The notes: a model not told the origin generated them from the sequence alone. DNA of 34,851 nt from Stentor coeruleus (GCA_001970955.1 MPUH01000789.1:1-34851); one strand, 5' to 3'. Numbered from the stretch's first letter, positions 19,255 through 30,161 are shown. Numbers and translations: made by a program.

Positions 19255-19926
19255 CTAATTAGCTGAAGTTGACTTAAAATCTTTAAGCGCTTCTCTCGCA
19301 TAAGCCCAAAAATTCGGCCCACACATGTCAGGACAACGTCTTCCTTGTGGACATGCATCACACCAAGGAAACTTGGCGAATTTCTCCAATAGTACCTGAT
19401 ACCTTTTAACTATTTTATTCAACCCATCAATTTCCTCTTTACATTTCTTACTACATTCTGTATTTCTTAATATATCAACAACTTCAGGACCCATTTCTTT
19501 CATAATCTCACTTTTGCTTCTAGAAATTTGCTCAATGTACATTTTTTGTCGTGTTTCATACTCTTGTGAGGCCCACATTGCAAAATACGATGTAACATAA
19601 ATTATTAACACAACAAAGCCAGCAATAGTAATTTTACCAACACTTATATTAAAACTGCTATAAATTTCAAAGTACCAAAAATATGCTAGAATACAAAACA
19701 AAAAACCTAATAGTGCGGATATTGCTTTTAGTCTTATATGATATAAATAGTAATAATTCTTTTTTTCACCTGCTGATTGAACTCTGTATTTGAGTTCTGA
19801 TAAGGTTTTATCGAAAGTATGCTTTGGTGATGAATGCTTAGTTAGTCTTCCTAGGAAAACTCCTGTAGCGAAAATGAGAAAGAAGGTTAAGTTAGCTTGG
19901 ATGTCAAAGTCTTGGATGTTTATCAT
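19255..19926 (-). CDS. Unrecognised three-TM protein with coiled coil and CxxC-x5-CxxxC motif
   Basis: 223 residues. Hydrophobic segments at about 13-27, 66-86 and 97-117 predict three membrane spans. A charged helical stretch (about 120-185) follows. Near the end lies a Cys cluster, FPWCDACPQGRRCPDMCGP, with spacing C189-x2-C192-x5-C198-x3-C202, plus Cys at 158 and 162. The layout (N-terminal membrane anchor, coiled coil, C-terminal Cys motif) recalls ER or organelle-shaping proteins such as Lunapark in outline only; the Cys spacing does not match and I do not assign the family. ATG at 19924-19926, preceded by TATATAA; stop TAG. No intron is needed. Confidence 0.8.
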   Translation of the reverse strand: MINIQDFDIQANLTFFLIFATGVFLGRLTKHSSPKHTFDKTLSELKYRVQSAGEKKNYYYLYHIRLKAISALLGFLFCILAYFWYFEIYSSFNISVGKITIAGFVVLIIYVTSYFAMWASQEYETRQKMYIEQISRSKSEIMKEMGPEVVDILRNTECSKKCKEEIDGLNKIVKRYQVLLEKFAKFPWCDACPQGRRCPDMCGPNFWAYAREALKDFKSTSAN

Positions 19927-20905
19927 TGTATATTATATAAAGTAATATGAAAAGTTTATGAAAATATATGATGAGAATGTGATTAGAGGGAAATGGGTTA
20001 TAAAAAAAAATTGTTTAGGATTATTTGATATGGTTATGAAAAGGATTTTAGTAAAGTTTTAATGTTGAAGTAGGGTATGTGGTTTAGATTGTGAGTAAAT
20101 GGATTTTTTGATAGATGGATTAAAATTTGATATAATAAAAGGTTGTATTATGAATATATTGATATAATAAATTATTGATTGTTTTGGTATTATAAGATTA
20201 TTTGTAATAATATATAGATATAAATTTAGATGTTATGGATTTAGTACCTCTTTTGTTGAAGATGATTTATTCCCTTTTTCCTTTCAAGATAATTTTAGGC
20301 TCATCAAATTGCAGTCTAGTTTCTTTTTTACTTCTTCTTGTAATATGTAATCAATCGAGATTTCAAGTTTTTTGCAAGGATTCGATTCCCATTGCAAATA
20401 TAAAAAATTCCACTTTTATTGAATATATTATATAATAATGAAATGCTATATTAGTCTAAATTAGGAAGATATCGTAAATTTTAATTTCTTTTAAAAATTT
20501 ACATCAAAACCGTTCCTAACTAAAAAATCATAGCTTAAGTGCCAAATTACAGATTTTAATTTTTAAAATTAAAACAGAGTTACTGTAAAATTGTGAAAAA
20601 AATTATCACATTATAGTAACTACAAATGCAAAAAAATACAAAATTTTATAGTTATATATATCCGAATTATCCTTATAACTTCATTAACACTAACACAAAT
20701 TTTATATTATTTCCTTTATCATACACCTAGCTTAACATAAAAATTAAAAATTAAAAAATTTATTTATAAAAACAACACATACCCTTACTCAAAACACAAT
20801 CTTCAATCACACAATAAAATATCATTCCAACATCCCAAACCACCAAAAACCTAAACCTAATTCTCATACAAAAATCCTGCAAAATTTTCTAATCCATACC
20901 ATTAT
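19927..20905. other. Intergenic region with weak coding-like stretch at 20284-20415
   Basis: About 980 bp. The left part (to about 20110) is G-rich on plus and the right part (about 20650-20900) C-rich. Between them, 20235-20435 has less biased composition. On the minus strand a 43-residue frame (20284-20415), starting after a stop with no ATG, contains a WESNPCKKLEIS stretch and looks coding-like. A plus-strand ORF overlaps it and is hydrophobic. This may be a decayed gene or an exon of an unidentified gene; no start, splice site or homology supports either strand. Confidence 0.35.
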
Positions 20906-23900
20906 CTAAATAAGCTTAAGTCCTAACGCTTCCAATCCAATCTGAGCAACATTACAAGTTTCACACACTCCTCCTTTATGAACCTTATGATACAAACTCC
21001 CACAATAAGGGCATCTTGTCGAAGGCATAGACGGTAAAACAACACTAAAACTTTTCTGACACAATATCCCAGCAATATCAGCCGAAGTCTCAGGTAATTC
21101 GCATTCTAAAGCAAGATCATTAGTAAAAACCTGTTGACAATAAGCCAAAAGTTTCTTATGTTTATCAATAACTTGCTTAGCATCAGTGCCAAGTACTTGT
21201 GGATTTGTCGCAATAAGTTCTAAGAATCTCTTACATAATGTTGCACATGTAATAAAATTTTTATATTTATAAGCATAAGTTATTGCTGATCTAACAGTCA
21301 AACTCTGATGAGAAGGTTGAAGTTTACACATAGACATAAAATATCCAAGTATTAAAGCTTTTGCAGGATTAGACTTAGCAACTTCTTGTCTATAAATTTC
21401 AAGTCTCATACAACTTATATATTCTACACATATTTTTATAAGTTCTTTAGCTTCATTATCTTCAGTTTCATTAGATGCGACTATAAAAAGTATACTATGA
21501 AGAAGGTTAGAGAATAATGAAAGTGCTTCAGAAAACTTAGCTTGAGTGACAAATTTATATGCATCTTTAAGTTTATGAGATAATGATGTGAGGTTTATTG
21601 GGATAATAGGCTTATTTGTTGTTGTTGATAAGATATGGTTTAATGGTTTGATGAATGGGATTAAAGGGATTGAAACTTGTCCAGACATGTAAACTTGTAA
21701 GAATAAAGGTTTTAAAGGAAGGAAGTTGGTAATACCTGCAAGTCGGGTCATGGTTTGCATTGCTTGAGAAAAAGCTCCTGCTGCAACAAGTTCTCCTGGG
21801 ACAGTACAAGTTCGAGCCCATTTTTGCTGTTGGGTCAGTCCTGGGCTGACACTTTTCCCTGTTGCTGAAGTTTTTTCTTGAGTTTCAGGAACTTCAGGGA
21901 TATCAAAATCCGTGTTTCCCCAAGCATTTTCTGGTTCTGGGACTTCTTCAAGATCAAAGTCTAATTTATCACCCCAGTCAGCAGCTTCAACAGGTTCTTC
22001 AGCGAAATTATGCACTTCTTGTACTGATACTTGAGTCATGGAATATGGGTTTATTGGGTCGATTTGGTTCTTTTTTAGTTCATATTCTGAGGTTATTAAA
22101 TTCTTCAAAGGCCAATTCTGATCTTTAGTCGATGATTCTGATATCACTGGGCATGGAGGTTGTAAACTACTAGATTGAGGAAGTTTTGATATATAATCTT
22201 CTAGTTTTTCTACAGTTTGAGGTCCTAAACTTTCTTCTAAAGGCCCATTTAGCATATGAGTCATATTATAAACTCTTGCTGTAACATAAGCTAAAGGAAC
22301 TTGTCCTGTCTCAGCAAGTAACTCGATTCTTTTTTCAACATCACCTCTTAATAAAGTGTTATGTAAAAGTCTCATTTTATCATTCCTACTTTCTGATATT
22401 TGCTGCATCTTAGCTAGTTTAGTCAAATTCCCTGTCATTAAATATAAAACTGATAATCTGTCTAGATTCCTTGTTTTCTGATATGCCATTTCAACTATTT
22501 GACTATTCCCTTGTTTTAAAGCTTCATTTCCTACTTTGACCCAACATTCTTTATCGTTAAGTTTTATAGCACTTTGTAAAGCTGTTTCCATAATCCCTGC
22601 TTGAATAGCTAAATTAAACCTAGTTTTCTCATCTTCTACAAAATAAAGGGCGATTTCAGGAAAACCATGATCTTGTAGATATTTTACTATAGCATTCCCT
22701 GTAATTCCTCCATTTTCAAGTATACCTTTGACTTCATTGAATCTTTTTGTATATAAAGCTAATTTGAATCTATATTCAATACTTGTTATTTCTGTTTTTA
22801 TTAGCTTTCCTGATCGATCTACTGATAATATTGTTTTATGATTGTTTTTATAGTTTAAAGAAATTAAGTATTGGGGGAATTCTATACTGCAAACTATGCC
22901 GTTATCTTTGTTGATTAGAAGGTATTTTATATGTGTTGTAGTTGAAAAGAGAAGTACGCCGCATGGGTCCCAAATTGCTGACTTGATTTTGTCACGTTCT
23001 TTAGGTCCTTGGCTTATTATTTCTAAATCTTTATTGCAGATTGTAGCTTCAGAGCTTGAGAGTAAAGCGATGTATTCGTTGTTTTGTGACCAGACTGCAT
23101 ATTTTATGTTTTCAAGTTTGACAGATTTTAGGGTTTCTTTTAAACCCACATCAATGAGGATGATTTCTTGGCCATCTGAAACCAGTATTTTATTAAGTCC
23201 AGCTGGGAATAGTCTTTTACACTGTATCTCAACACTAACTTTTTTCTTAACTGTATTACTAAAGTCCATAATCAACACCTCTTTGCTCTTAGCTAAAACC
23301 GCAAATCTATCTTTACTAACAAAACAGCAATCACAAGACTGGCCACTTGCAACTGTTGGACTAATTTCTCCTTTCCAATCCTTTGGATAACTAAACAACA
23401 TATAAGACCCTCCATCCTGCTCATACTGCAAAAGTACATTAGTTTCAGAAATCCCATATCCATTAACCAAAATATAAGATGGGTTGTTCAAATACGCATC
23501 TTTTTTACAAGGAGGTTTAATTGCGGCAATAACACTTTCTCTATCAGCTTCATCAACTCTTTTCAATTGTTTAGCCCTAGCTACATAAACAAACCCTTTA
23601 TGTATAACAGCAGGAACCCTTTCTTTTTCCAATTTAAAAATCACCATTCCCGAATCAGTCCCTGCAGCTATAATATTAAGACTAGGATGTGAAGCTAACA
23701 CCCAAAACCTATCATCATCTTTTTTATGAGTATAAATGCATGTTCTTCTAGTCACATCCCAAATCCTCAAACTTTTATCTTCACTATTAGACACAATCAC
23801 ATCAAGATTTGGATGAAAAATAGCTGAACTAACATTGTTACTATGTCCTCTCATAACCTCAACTTCCCAAGCTTTAGTATCTGTATATCTCCAAAGCCTA

Positions 23901-24571
23901 ACACTTCTATCATCAGCTGCTGTAACAATATATTGACTTGAGTTTTGGAAACTTGCCCAATTAACTCCACGATCATGACCTTCTAAGACAAATTTTACTA
24001 CAACATCATTTCCAAGCATGACATCAGCACTTTTACCTGAGGCGTAGTATTTTTGTCTTAAGCTTTTGAAATCCCAAACTCGAACTGTTTGGTCAAGGCT
24101 TGCTGATATTATCATATCTTCAGATGCATGAAAACTAGCTGACATTATGTAATGATTATGACCTGTAAGTATTGCTATACAGGCTCTACTTTGCCAGTTC
24201 CAGATACGGATTGTTTGATCATCTGATGAACTCATTAACCAAGCTAGTTCATGATGAAATGATACTGTGCGGATGTAGTCTAAATGACCTTCTAGGGTAA
24301 AAAGACACTTTTTTTGTTTGAAGTTCCAGATTTTGACTTTGTTATCGTCGCCACCTGATGCAAAAAGAGGCTGGGTGTTGTGGAAACAGATTCCTCGGAC
24401 TGGACCTTCATGCTCTTCGTATGAGTCGATTAGTGTTTTAGCGTTATAGTCCCAGAGCTGGATAGCACCATTGTGAAGAGAAGATAGGATCCAGTAACGG
24501 GTTGGGTGGAAACTAATCCCTTTGACTCTGTTACTGCTGGTTTCAAACTTTACCAACATATTTATTGCCAT
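20906..24571 (-). CDS. COPA: Coatomer subunit alpha (alpha-COP)
   Basis: 1221 residues, no intron. Residues 1 to about 320 form the WD40 propeller with the conserved start KFETSSNRVKGISFHP, then LDYIRTVSFHHE and DDQTIRIWNWQSR and LTGHNHYIMSASFH, colinear with animal and yeast alpha-COP. The middle region (about 330-770) is the COPI-associated solenoid. The last 400 residues are the alpha-COP C-terminal domain that binds epsilon-COP. The extreme C-terminus carries CPYC and CETC separated by 12 residues, a complete zinc-ribbon-like pair, where the animal protein has lost the last pair. Alpha-COP recognises KKxx cargo and builds the COPI coat for Golgi-to-ER transport. The start could be residue 5 (ATG at 24559), which matches the usual MLxKFET. 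Stop TAG. Confidence 0.97.
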   Translation of the reverse strand: MAINMLVKFETSSNRVKGISFHPTRYWILSSLHNGAIQLWDYNAKTLIDSYEEHEGPVRGICFHNTQPLFASGGDDNKVKIWNFKQKKCLFTLEGHLDYIRTVSFHHELAWLMSSSDDQTIRIWNWQSRACIAILTGHNHYIMSASFHASEDMIISASLDQTVRVWDFKSLRQKYYASGKSADVMLGNDVVVKFVLEGHDRGVNWASFQNSSQYIVTAADDRSVRLWRYTDTKAWEVEVMRGHSNNVSSAIFHPNLDVIVSNSEDKSLRIWDVTRRTCIYTHKKDDDRFWVLASHPSLNIIAAGTDSGMVIFKLEKERVPAVIHKGFVYVARAKQLKRVDEADRESVIAAIKPPCKKDAYLNNPSYILVNGYGISETNVLLQYEQDGGSYMLFSYPKDWKGEISPTVASGQSCDCCFVSKDRFAVLAKSKEVLIMDFSNTVKKKVSVEIQCKRLFPAGLNKILVSDGQEIILIDVGLKETLKSVKLENIKYAVWSQNNEYIALLSSSEATICNKDLEIISQGPKERDKIKSAIWDPCGVLLFSTTTHIKYLLINKDNGIVCSIEFPQYLISLNYKNNHKTILSVDRSGKLIKTEITSIEYRFKLALYTKRFNEVKGILENGGITGNAIVKYLQDHGFPEIALYFVEDEKTRFNLAIQAGIMETALQSAIKLNDKECWVKVGNEALKQGNSQIVEMAYQKTRNLDRLSVLYLMTGNLTKLAKMQQISESRNDKMRLLHNTLLRGDVEKRIELLAETGQVPLAYVTARVYNMTHMLNGPLEESLGPQTVEKLEDYISKLPQSSSLQPPCPVISESSTKDQNWPLKNLITSEYELKKNQIDPINPYSMTQVSVQEVHNFAEEPVEAADWGDKLDFDLEEVPEPENAWGNTDFDIPEVPETQEKTSATGKSVSPGLTQQQKWARTCTVPGELVAAGAFSQAMQTMTRLAGITNFLPLKPLFLQVYMSGQVSIPLIPFIKPLNHILSTTTNKPIIPINLTSLSHKLKDAYKFVTQAKFSEALSLFSNLLHSILFIVASNETEDNEAKELIKICVEYISCMRLEIYRQEVAKSNPAKALILGYFMSMCKLQPSHQSLTVRSAITYAYKYKNFITCATLCKRFLELIATNPQVLGTDAKQVIDKHKKLLAYCQQVFTNDLALECELPETSADIAGILCQKSFSVVLPSMPSTRCPYCGSLYHKVHKGGVCETCNVAQIGLEALGLKLI

Positions 24572-24796
24572 TGTTGGAAGATTTTACGCTTTAAGAAGAT
24601 TTTGTCATGGGGTGTGGTGAGATTGTACAGGGTTTAGAGATTTTGTACAGTGGTGGGTTAATGGATTGAATGCTTTTTTAATGGAAGTTGGGTTTTGTTG
24701 ATGCTTTTAGTTTTTAAGAAATTTAGGATTTTTGGTGAGAGTATTTCCAATCTTCAAATAATCAATCATATTCATTAAACCTTAAAATCTAACTAC

Positions 24797-27700
24797 TTAA
24801 AAAGTGAAGTGCTTGCGGAAAAGAGCGATATCTTCAGGTAACAGATGTTTAACACATCTGATTAAATACTCTTTATCATTGGTAATAAGGTTATTGAAAA
24901 AGTCCAAAAGGAAACTTTGCAAATTAATACTTCCATACCAATCCTGCAATCCATAAAGGTCATCTTCATGGAAATCTTCTCCAAGGTCATCAGCATCTTC
25001 ATAATCAAACTCTAACATATCAGACATCAAGCATTCTGAACCAGTCTCATAATCCCCAAGTCCTTTATCTTTGCTCACAGGGATTTTAAAATCATTTGCA
25101 TCATAAACTTCTTTTATTTCTTTGATTAAATCAGACTTCAATGATTCCATTGGGTCATTTTCTCCTTCACTTCTTACATCATCTTCTATAGTATCCATTC
25201 TATCCCCAGGATCTTCAATTTCTCCAACAACTCCAAGTCCACTTCCTTCAATAACAGTATTAAATTCTTCATTTGTCCCAAGATCAGGAGCTTTACGTTT
25301 AGGAATAAAGCTTTCATTATCTAAGCATCGAATTAGAGTACAAAGAATTTTTAATGGAGCGATAACTTCAGAGCCAACATTTGAATGAGATGGATTATAA
25401 CCAACTACTAAAAGGCTTTCGATACCTGGATCTTTAAGGATAAAAAGTCTTGAGAGGGCAGTGATTGTACAGTTCTTCGAGTACCTTCCTCGGATTAGAG
25501 GTTGATGAATCAGCCACTTATCCAAAAGTACCTTAAGTGCAACCCTTCTTTCAACAGTAAGATTATTCAAAAACCCAATAATTTCTGAACTATAACTATG
25601 TATCAACCTAGCAAACACTAAAACAAACCCTTGAACAACTGAAGGCATTTTGCATCTATAAAGCTTATTCATACACCCAATCAAAAGATCCTGATCAATT
25701 TGCGGGGACAATTTCGAGAAAATATTAACAATAAAATATCCCAAATTAAGAGCCCCAGCTTCATTCTTATAAGGATCCAACAAAGTTAACGTACTTTCTA
25801 TCATCTTATCCACAAGGCCTTTTTGTAATATTTCCTGATCAGCAAAATTCGCATAAGCTCTAAGTAAAGCAGTCCCATGTAGTAACACAGCCGGGTCATC
25901 ATTTTTACCTAATAAATCCAATAATGATGGGAGTATATCAACAAGATACATCCTTTCTTTAGAAAAACTCTGTGATTTCTTTAAAAACAAAGTCATAATC
26001 TCTAAGGTGTTAGGAAGAATCATAATAGCTTCATTACCAGCTTTAGTTTCAATAGTGCTATTTGAGCTAAAACTCGTCACTTTTTCTCTATGTGGATATG
26101 CTGATATTAAATTCATAACCAAAGGATAAAAAGCTTCAACTAAAGGAGTTATGAACTTCCCTAAATCACACCAGCATCTAAGCAAAGCCATTATTTTCGA
26201 GTTCAAAACATTTTCCCCGAAATTTTTAATGAAAACTTTCAATACCACCGGTGCACCATATTCTATTATTTTCCCTGTTGCTTCTTCATTTAATCTTGAA
26301 ACCTGTAATAATGTATCTAATACAATATGTAAAGTATCACTATTAACTTCTTCTAACAAATTTACTAAACCAAAAAGCACATTAGTTAATACATCAGAAA
26401 TATCCGCAGTGGATATTTTCTGTGACAGTTTATAAACAGCATAACAAGCTGAGAGTTTTACAGCCACACTTTTACTTCTTATCGATTTACAGACTTCAAT
26501 AAAAATATCAACACATGAATTTTTTTCTAAAAGGTCAGAAATTTTACCTATACACCACAAAGCACGACCTTTAAGCATATCTTTACTATTATCAAGATCT
26601 TTAAGTATAACGTTATAAAGCACAGTGGCTATTGAGATTTGTATAGAACCTTTTTTCTTAGCTTTAGTGTTGAAAAGAAGAATATCTTTACTTAATGAGC
26701 CTATAACTAATACAGTAACTTCACGCATTTTCCATAAATATTGGGTTGAATAATGTTTGCATATATTGTTTAATTGTGAATTTAAGCTTTGGACTATCTC
26801 TTGCATTTCTGGGTAATTAGAAGCTAATAAGTTTATAGTCCCAGTATTAAGGTTAGTAAGAACATTGCTTAGGGTTTGGAGTATAGCATCAACAGCTCGA
26901 TCACCATGAATTTCAATTATATCAGAAACCAATTTTAATGATGCTAAACGAGCTGATTTCCATCCTTCATCAATATCGTCTTCAGCTATAAATTGATTTG
27001 GTTCATTTTTCCAAAGTTTTTGTTGATCTGTTGTTAAAAGCATGTACCATAAAAGTGCCCCTACAAAATTTTGCAGTTCTTTGGTTATGGATTCATTTTT
27101 TATAGGCCGAATAACTACACAGCTTAATAATTCGAGAAGCTGTGCTGATAAACCTTCTATACCACAAGGGATATCTTCAAGAAGATCTGATGATATTGTT
27201 TCTCTATTAAAAACGGTATTTTCAACATAAGATGGGATGAGGTTATACATAAGAATCCATACTATTGGGATCATTCCGGCAACCCAAGGTTGAGAGGTTT
27301 GAGAGAAGTCTCGATAAAAACATGTGAGAAGTTTAAGAATATGTTGCTTGGTTTCTAAGGATACTGTTGGGGAGTTGATGGATTCTGAAAAAATTGAAGA
27401 CCATGACCACCAAGTTGGATTTAAGGATTTTTCTACTAAATCCTGCTCGATACCATCAGCCCATGATAAAGACTCTAAGCATAACCCTAAAACCTCAATC
27501 ACTTTTTCCCTTAAAAACTCTTGTGAATATCCTCTATACACTTCAAGCAACACAGGGACAAGTGTAGGCAAGGCTCTAGAAAGCCGATCATCACATTCCT
27601 GAAAAATCAAACTAAACGCATTAATCACGACCATAACATTTTCTATAGACTTATTCTGCAAAAGCCCAGTCAACTCCATAAAACATCGAGGCCATGAATC

Positions 27701-28042
27701 AGGAAACTCGTGATGAATTATGCCGGCAAGAGATAATGCCTATATATTCAATACAATAAGGTTTCTGAGCATAGAATCATTAACATACAACAAAGATAAA
27801 ACCCCTTGTTTAGTCTTAGCCTTATCAGCTTGAGTTGTTTCATCCCAGTGATCAGTGATAAAATTCTTTAAGATAATAGCAGCAAGTGTTTGTATAGGTT
27901 TCTGAGGTTTATCATTTATTATCAATACAAGTGCTGGGGCATATCCTTCAGCATTTTCATATTCCTTAAGGATTTCACCTGCTCGGGATAGATATTGTGG
28001 ATTTGAAATGCATTTTGATAGTATGTCAAATAGCTGCTCCAT
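24797..28042 (-). CDS. IPO9: Importin-9 / Kap114-type karyopherin beta (2 exons)
   Basis: Exons 28042-27755 and 27739-24797 give 1076 residues, close to animal importin-9 (about 1040). The N-terminal importin-beta domain (about 20-110) includes QTLAAIILKNFITDHWDE, and after splicing the HEAT segment RNLIALSLAGIIHHEFPDSW appears. The rest is HEAT repeats. Near the C-terminus lie acidic stretches (about 950-1020) and the ending DLYGLQDWYGSINLQSFLLD, which matches the importin-9 tail. Importin-9 carries H2A-H2B histones, TBP and actin into the nucleus. Only the ATG at 28042 fits, because the domain begins within a few residues. Stop TAA. The divergent kinase gene starts 10 bp away. Confidence 0.93.
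27740..27754 (-). other. 15-nt intron of importin-9
   Basis: Sense strand GTATTGAATATATAG. It contains the in-frame TAG. Removal joins NLI to ALSLAG and restores the HEAT repeat with DSWP. Confidence 0.95.
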
Positions 28043-28052
28043 ACTTATTATA
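28043..28052. promoter_or_regulatory. 10-bp divergent intergenic spacer between importin-9 and LAMMER kinase
   Basis: Only ACTTATTATA separates the two opposed ATG codons. Both starts are well supported by protein homology. Any shared promoter or 5' leaders must lie inside, or overlap, the coding sequences. Confidence 0.75.
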
Positions 28053-29181
28053 ATGAAAAGAAGTCGTTCAAATTCTTCAAGTGAGTCTGTGTCAAAACAA
28101 GATGATGGACACTATGAATGGAGAATAGGAGAGGTTATTTGTCAAAGATATACAGTTACTGGGTTTTTGGGGGATGGGACTTTTGGAAGAGTTCTAGAGG
28201 TTAAAGACACAGATGGGACAGAAAAAGCTATAAAAATCATTAGGTCGGTTGAAAGATATGTAGAAGCAGCGAAAATTGAAGCAGAAATCATCCAGAAACT
28301 GAACAGATCCGACCCTGAAAATAAATCCCACGTAGTTCGTCTATTTGAACACTTTCCTCTAGGGAGCAATTACTGTTTAGTTTTTGAAAAACTTGGTAAA
28401 AGCCTATACGATGTAATAAAAATGAATGATTATCAAGGTAAAAACAACATAGGCTTCAGAATGACTCATGTGCAGAAATTTGCCAAGCAGCTTCTACAAA
28501 CTCTTGATTTTTTACACACTTTAGGTCTAACACACACAGACCTCAAGCCAGAAAATATCCTACTCGTAACAGATCAGTTCGAATGGGACGAAGAAAAAGT
28601 AATAGACTTCTAAGCATGCAAAATACCCAGTAAACTTTGAAATTCGAGTTATTGACTTTGGCGGATCGACCTTTAATGATGAGCATCACTCTTCACTTAT
28701 AAATACACGTCAGTATAGAGCTCCAGAAGTCATACTTGGTATATTTTATATAGAATTAGGCTGGGACTCAAGTTCAGATATATGGTCTTTGGCCTGTATC
28801 TTAGTCGAGTTATATACAGGTGAATTAATTTTCCCAACACATAAAGATTCTGAACATCTTGCTATGATGAAAAAAATACTTGGAAGTATGCCTAGTTGGA
28901 TGGGAAGATCTGCTTCAAGAAGATTTAGAAAATATTTTGATAAGGATTATAGGCTAATATTTCCTAGTGGGGCAAAAGAATCAGTTATAAGAAATGTTAA
29001 GAAGTTGCCAAGACTTGAGGTTTGAAATATTTAGGATTTGATTAGAAGAAGATATGATTATTTTCTAGATTTGATTTATGATTTTTTTGAATATGACCCT
29101 TCAAGAAGACCTAAAGCGAAGGAAGCTCTGAGGTATAAGTTTTTTTTTACTGATTATGAAAGAGGTTATAATGGTAGATAG
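28053..29181 (+). CDS. LAMMER/CLK-family dual-specificity kinase (4 exons)
   Basis: Exons 28053-28598, 28615-28738, 28754-29019 and 29035-29181 give 360 residues in one frame. After a short Ser/Arg-rich start (MKRSRSNSSSES) comes the glycine loop GFLGDGTFGRVLEV, lysine in KAIKII, the LAMMER-specific catalytic loop LTHTDLKPENIL, the activation segment VIDFGGS then NTRQYRAPEVIL, and EHLAMMKKILG, a variant of the EHLAMMER signature. It ends with FFEYDPSRRPKAKEALRYKF. The family phosphorylates SR splicing factors in the nucleus, notable in a genome with minimal introns. An upstream in-frame ATG (28008) overlaps importin-9 and adds no family residues, so 28053 is preferred. Stop TAG. Confidence 0.93.
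28599..28614 (+). other. 16-nt intron 1 of LAMMER kinase
   Basis: GTAATAGACTTCTAAG. It breaks the frame (in-frame TAA inside). Removal gives DEEK-HAKYPVNFEIRVIDFGG, the normal run into the DFG motif. Confidence 0.93.
28739..28753 (+). other. 15-nt intron 2 of LAMMER kinase (in-frame, no stop)
   Basis: GTATATTTTATATAG. It is open in the coding frame, so it is invisible to ORF finding. Removal turns EVILGIFYIELGWD into EVILELGWD, matching the family. Confidence 0.9.
29020..29034 (+). other. 15-nt intron 3 of LAMMER kinase
   Basis: GTTTGAAATATTTAG. It contains an in-frame TGA. Removal joins LPRLE to DLIRRR and continues into the conserved kinase C-terminus. Confidence 0.9.
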
Positions 29182-29316
29182 ATTAAATTATTGATTTATG
29201 GGGGTGGTTTTTAGATTGGGTTTTTTGTAGGCTTTATGAAGGAGAAAGTATGGATTTAGAAGGATTTTTAGGCTTGGAGTATTTTTAAGGTAGGTTATGA
29301 AAATACTAATCCTTAG

Positions 29317-30102
29317 TTATTTTTTACCTCGTTGTGGAGGTTTTATTGGACCATTTTTCATTTGTGCTTTTCTGGCTTTGTCGGCACAGATTGGGATGTG
29401 CCTTTTAGCTGCATCCTCATTAAAAGTTCGATCGCAGTGTGGACAGGGGACAAGTTGCTGCTGTTCATAATCGGATGCTATTTTCATGGCGGCCTGATAT
29501 CCTGCTTCATCTCCAGAAGTTGCCATCCTCGCAGCTTTCATATTCGCCCTAAACTGTTCGCTTTGCATTTTCCACTTATTATTCTTAGAACTCTTACTCG
29601 CAGCAGGGGGTTTTTTAGGATCTGGTTTTTTCTTAGCAATAGTAAGTTCATCAACTTCCCTCTGTTCCGCCGAAATAAACTGTTTCCTCTTACTCATAAA
29701 CACTTTTTTACAAATATTAATATGTTTTTCTAAAGACTCAGGAAGGAATTTTCTTCCACAATCAGGACATTCAACCCTTTCATCATTAGAATTAGGAATC
29801 GCCCCTTCAACACCTTCAAAATTATATTGAGAAAACCCTTTAGAACTGTCTATAGCAACATTATTAGGTTTTTTAAGTGGTGGTCTAACTTGAGGTGATG
29901 AGGCAACAGGCTGAGGTGCTTGTGGGGGTTTATTTTCAGGTTTAAAAACCTTACGATAATTATTACTAGGTTCAGGAGGTACTGAGTTTTGAGTAAAATA
30001 AGTAGGAGGGTCTGTAATAAGACGTTTTTTCAATAGCTTTAAACAAGCTCTAGCTTGGTTAAGTTCTTGTTCTGATACAGGTTTACTTGAACCAAATTTC
30101 AT
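29317..30102 (-). CDS. ZC2HC1-type C2HC zinc-finger protein
   Basis: 261 residues. Two C2HC fingers of the ZC2HC1 (FAM164) class: C112-x2-C115...H127-x3-C131 in ECPDCGRKFLPESLEKHINI, and C220-x2-C223...H235-x3-C239 in PCPHCDRTFNEDAAKRHIPI. Between them lies KWKMQSEQFRANMKAAR, typical of the family linker. Residues 40-80 are Pro-rich and likely disordered; the end is basic. Ciliate and animal members are often found in cilia or basal-body proteomes, but the molecular role is not established. ATTTTATAAATATAT ends at the ATG (30101-30115), identical to the box upstream of the UBTD gene. Stop TAA; convergent with the LAMMER kinase. ARL3 stops 59 bp upstream on the same strand. Confidence 0.92.
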   Translation of the reverse strand: MKFGSSKPVSEQELNQARACLKLLKKRLITDPPTYFTQNSVPPEPSNNYRKVFKPENKPPQAPQPVASSPQVRPPLKKPNNVAIDSSKGFSQYNFEGVEGAIPNSNDERVECPDCGRKFLPESLEKHINICKKVFMSKRKQFISAEQREVDELTIAKKKPDPKKPPAASKSSKNNKWKMQSEQFRANMKAARMATSGDEAGYQAAMKIASDYEQQQLVPCPHCDRTFNEDAAKRHIPICADKARKAQMKNGPIKPPQRGKK

Positions 30103-30115
30103 ATATTTATAAAAT
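30101..30115 (-). promoter_or_regulatory. TATA-like box at the ZC2HC1 start
   Basis: Sense strand ATTTTATAAATATAT, overlapping the first two bases of the ATG. An identical 15-mer occurs at 33681-33695, just upstream of another minus-strand start. Confidence 0.5.
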
Positions 30116-30161
30116 CAGAAACTGATAATATTAGACCATAATTTTTGGTTACTATTAACTA

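Noticed and set aside
20362..20394. ATTCGATTCCC resembling a tRNA T-arm, inside a TTTGCAA/TTGCAAA inverted repeat
   Set aside because: No T-stem pairing, acceptor stem, D-arm or anticodon arm could be built on either strand.
20235..20435. 66-codon plus-strand ORF
   Set aside because: Hydrophobic and overlapped by a more coding-like minus-strand frame; neither has a start supported by homology.
21481..21495. GTATACTTTTTATAG on the sense strand of alpha-COP looks like a 15-nt intron
   Set aside because: Alignment by eye with animal alpha-COP from KFxEA to the following ELI keeps the same length when the stretch is translated, so it is coding.
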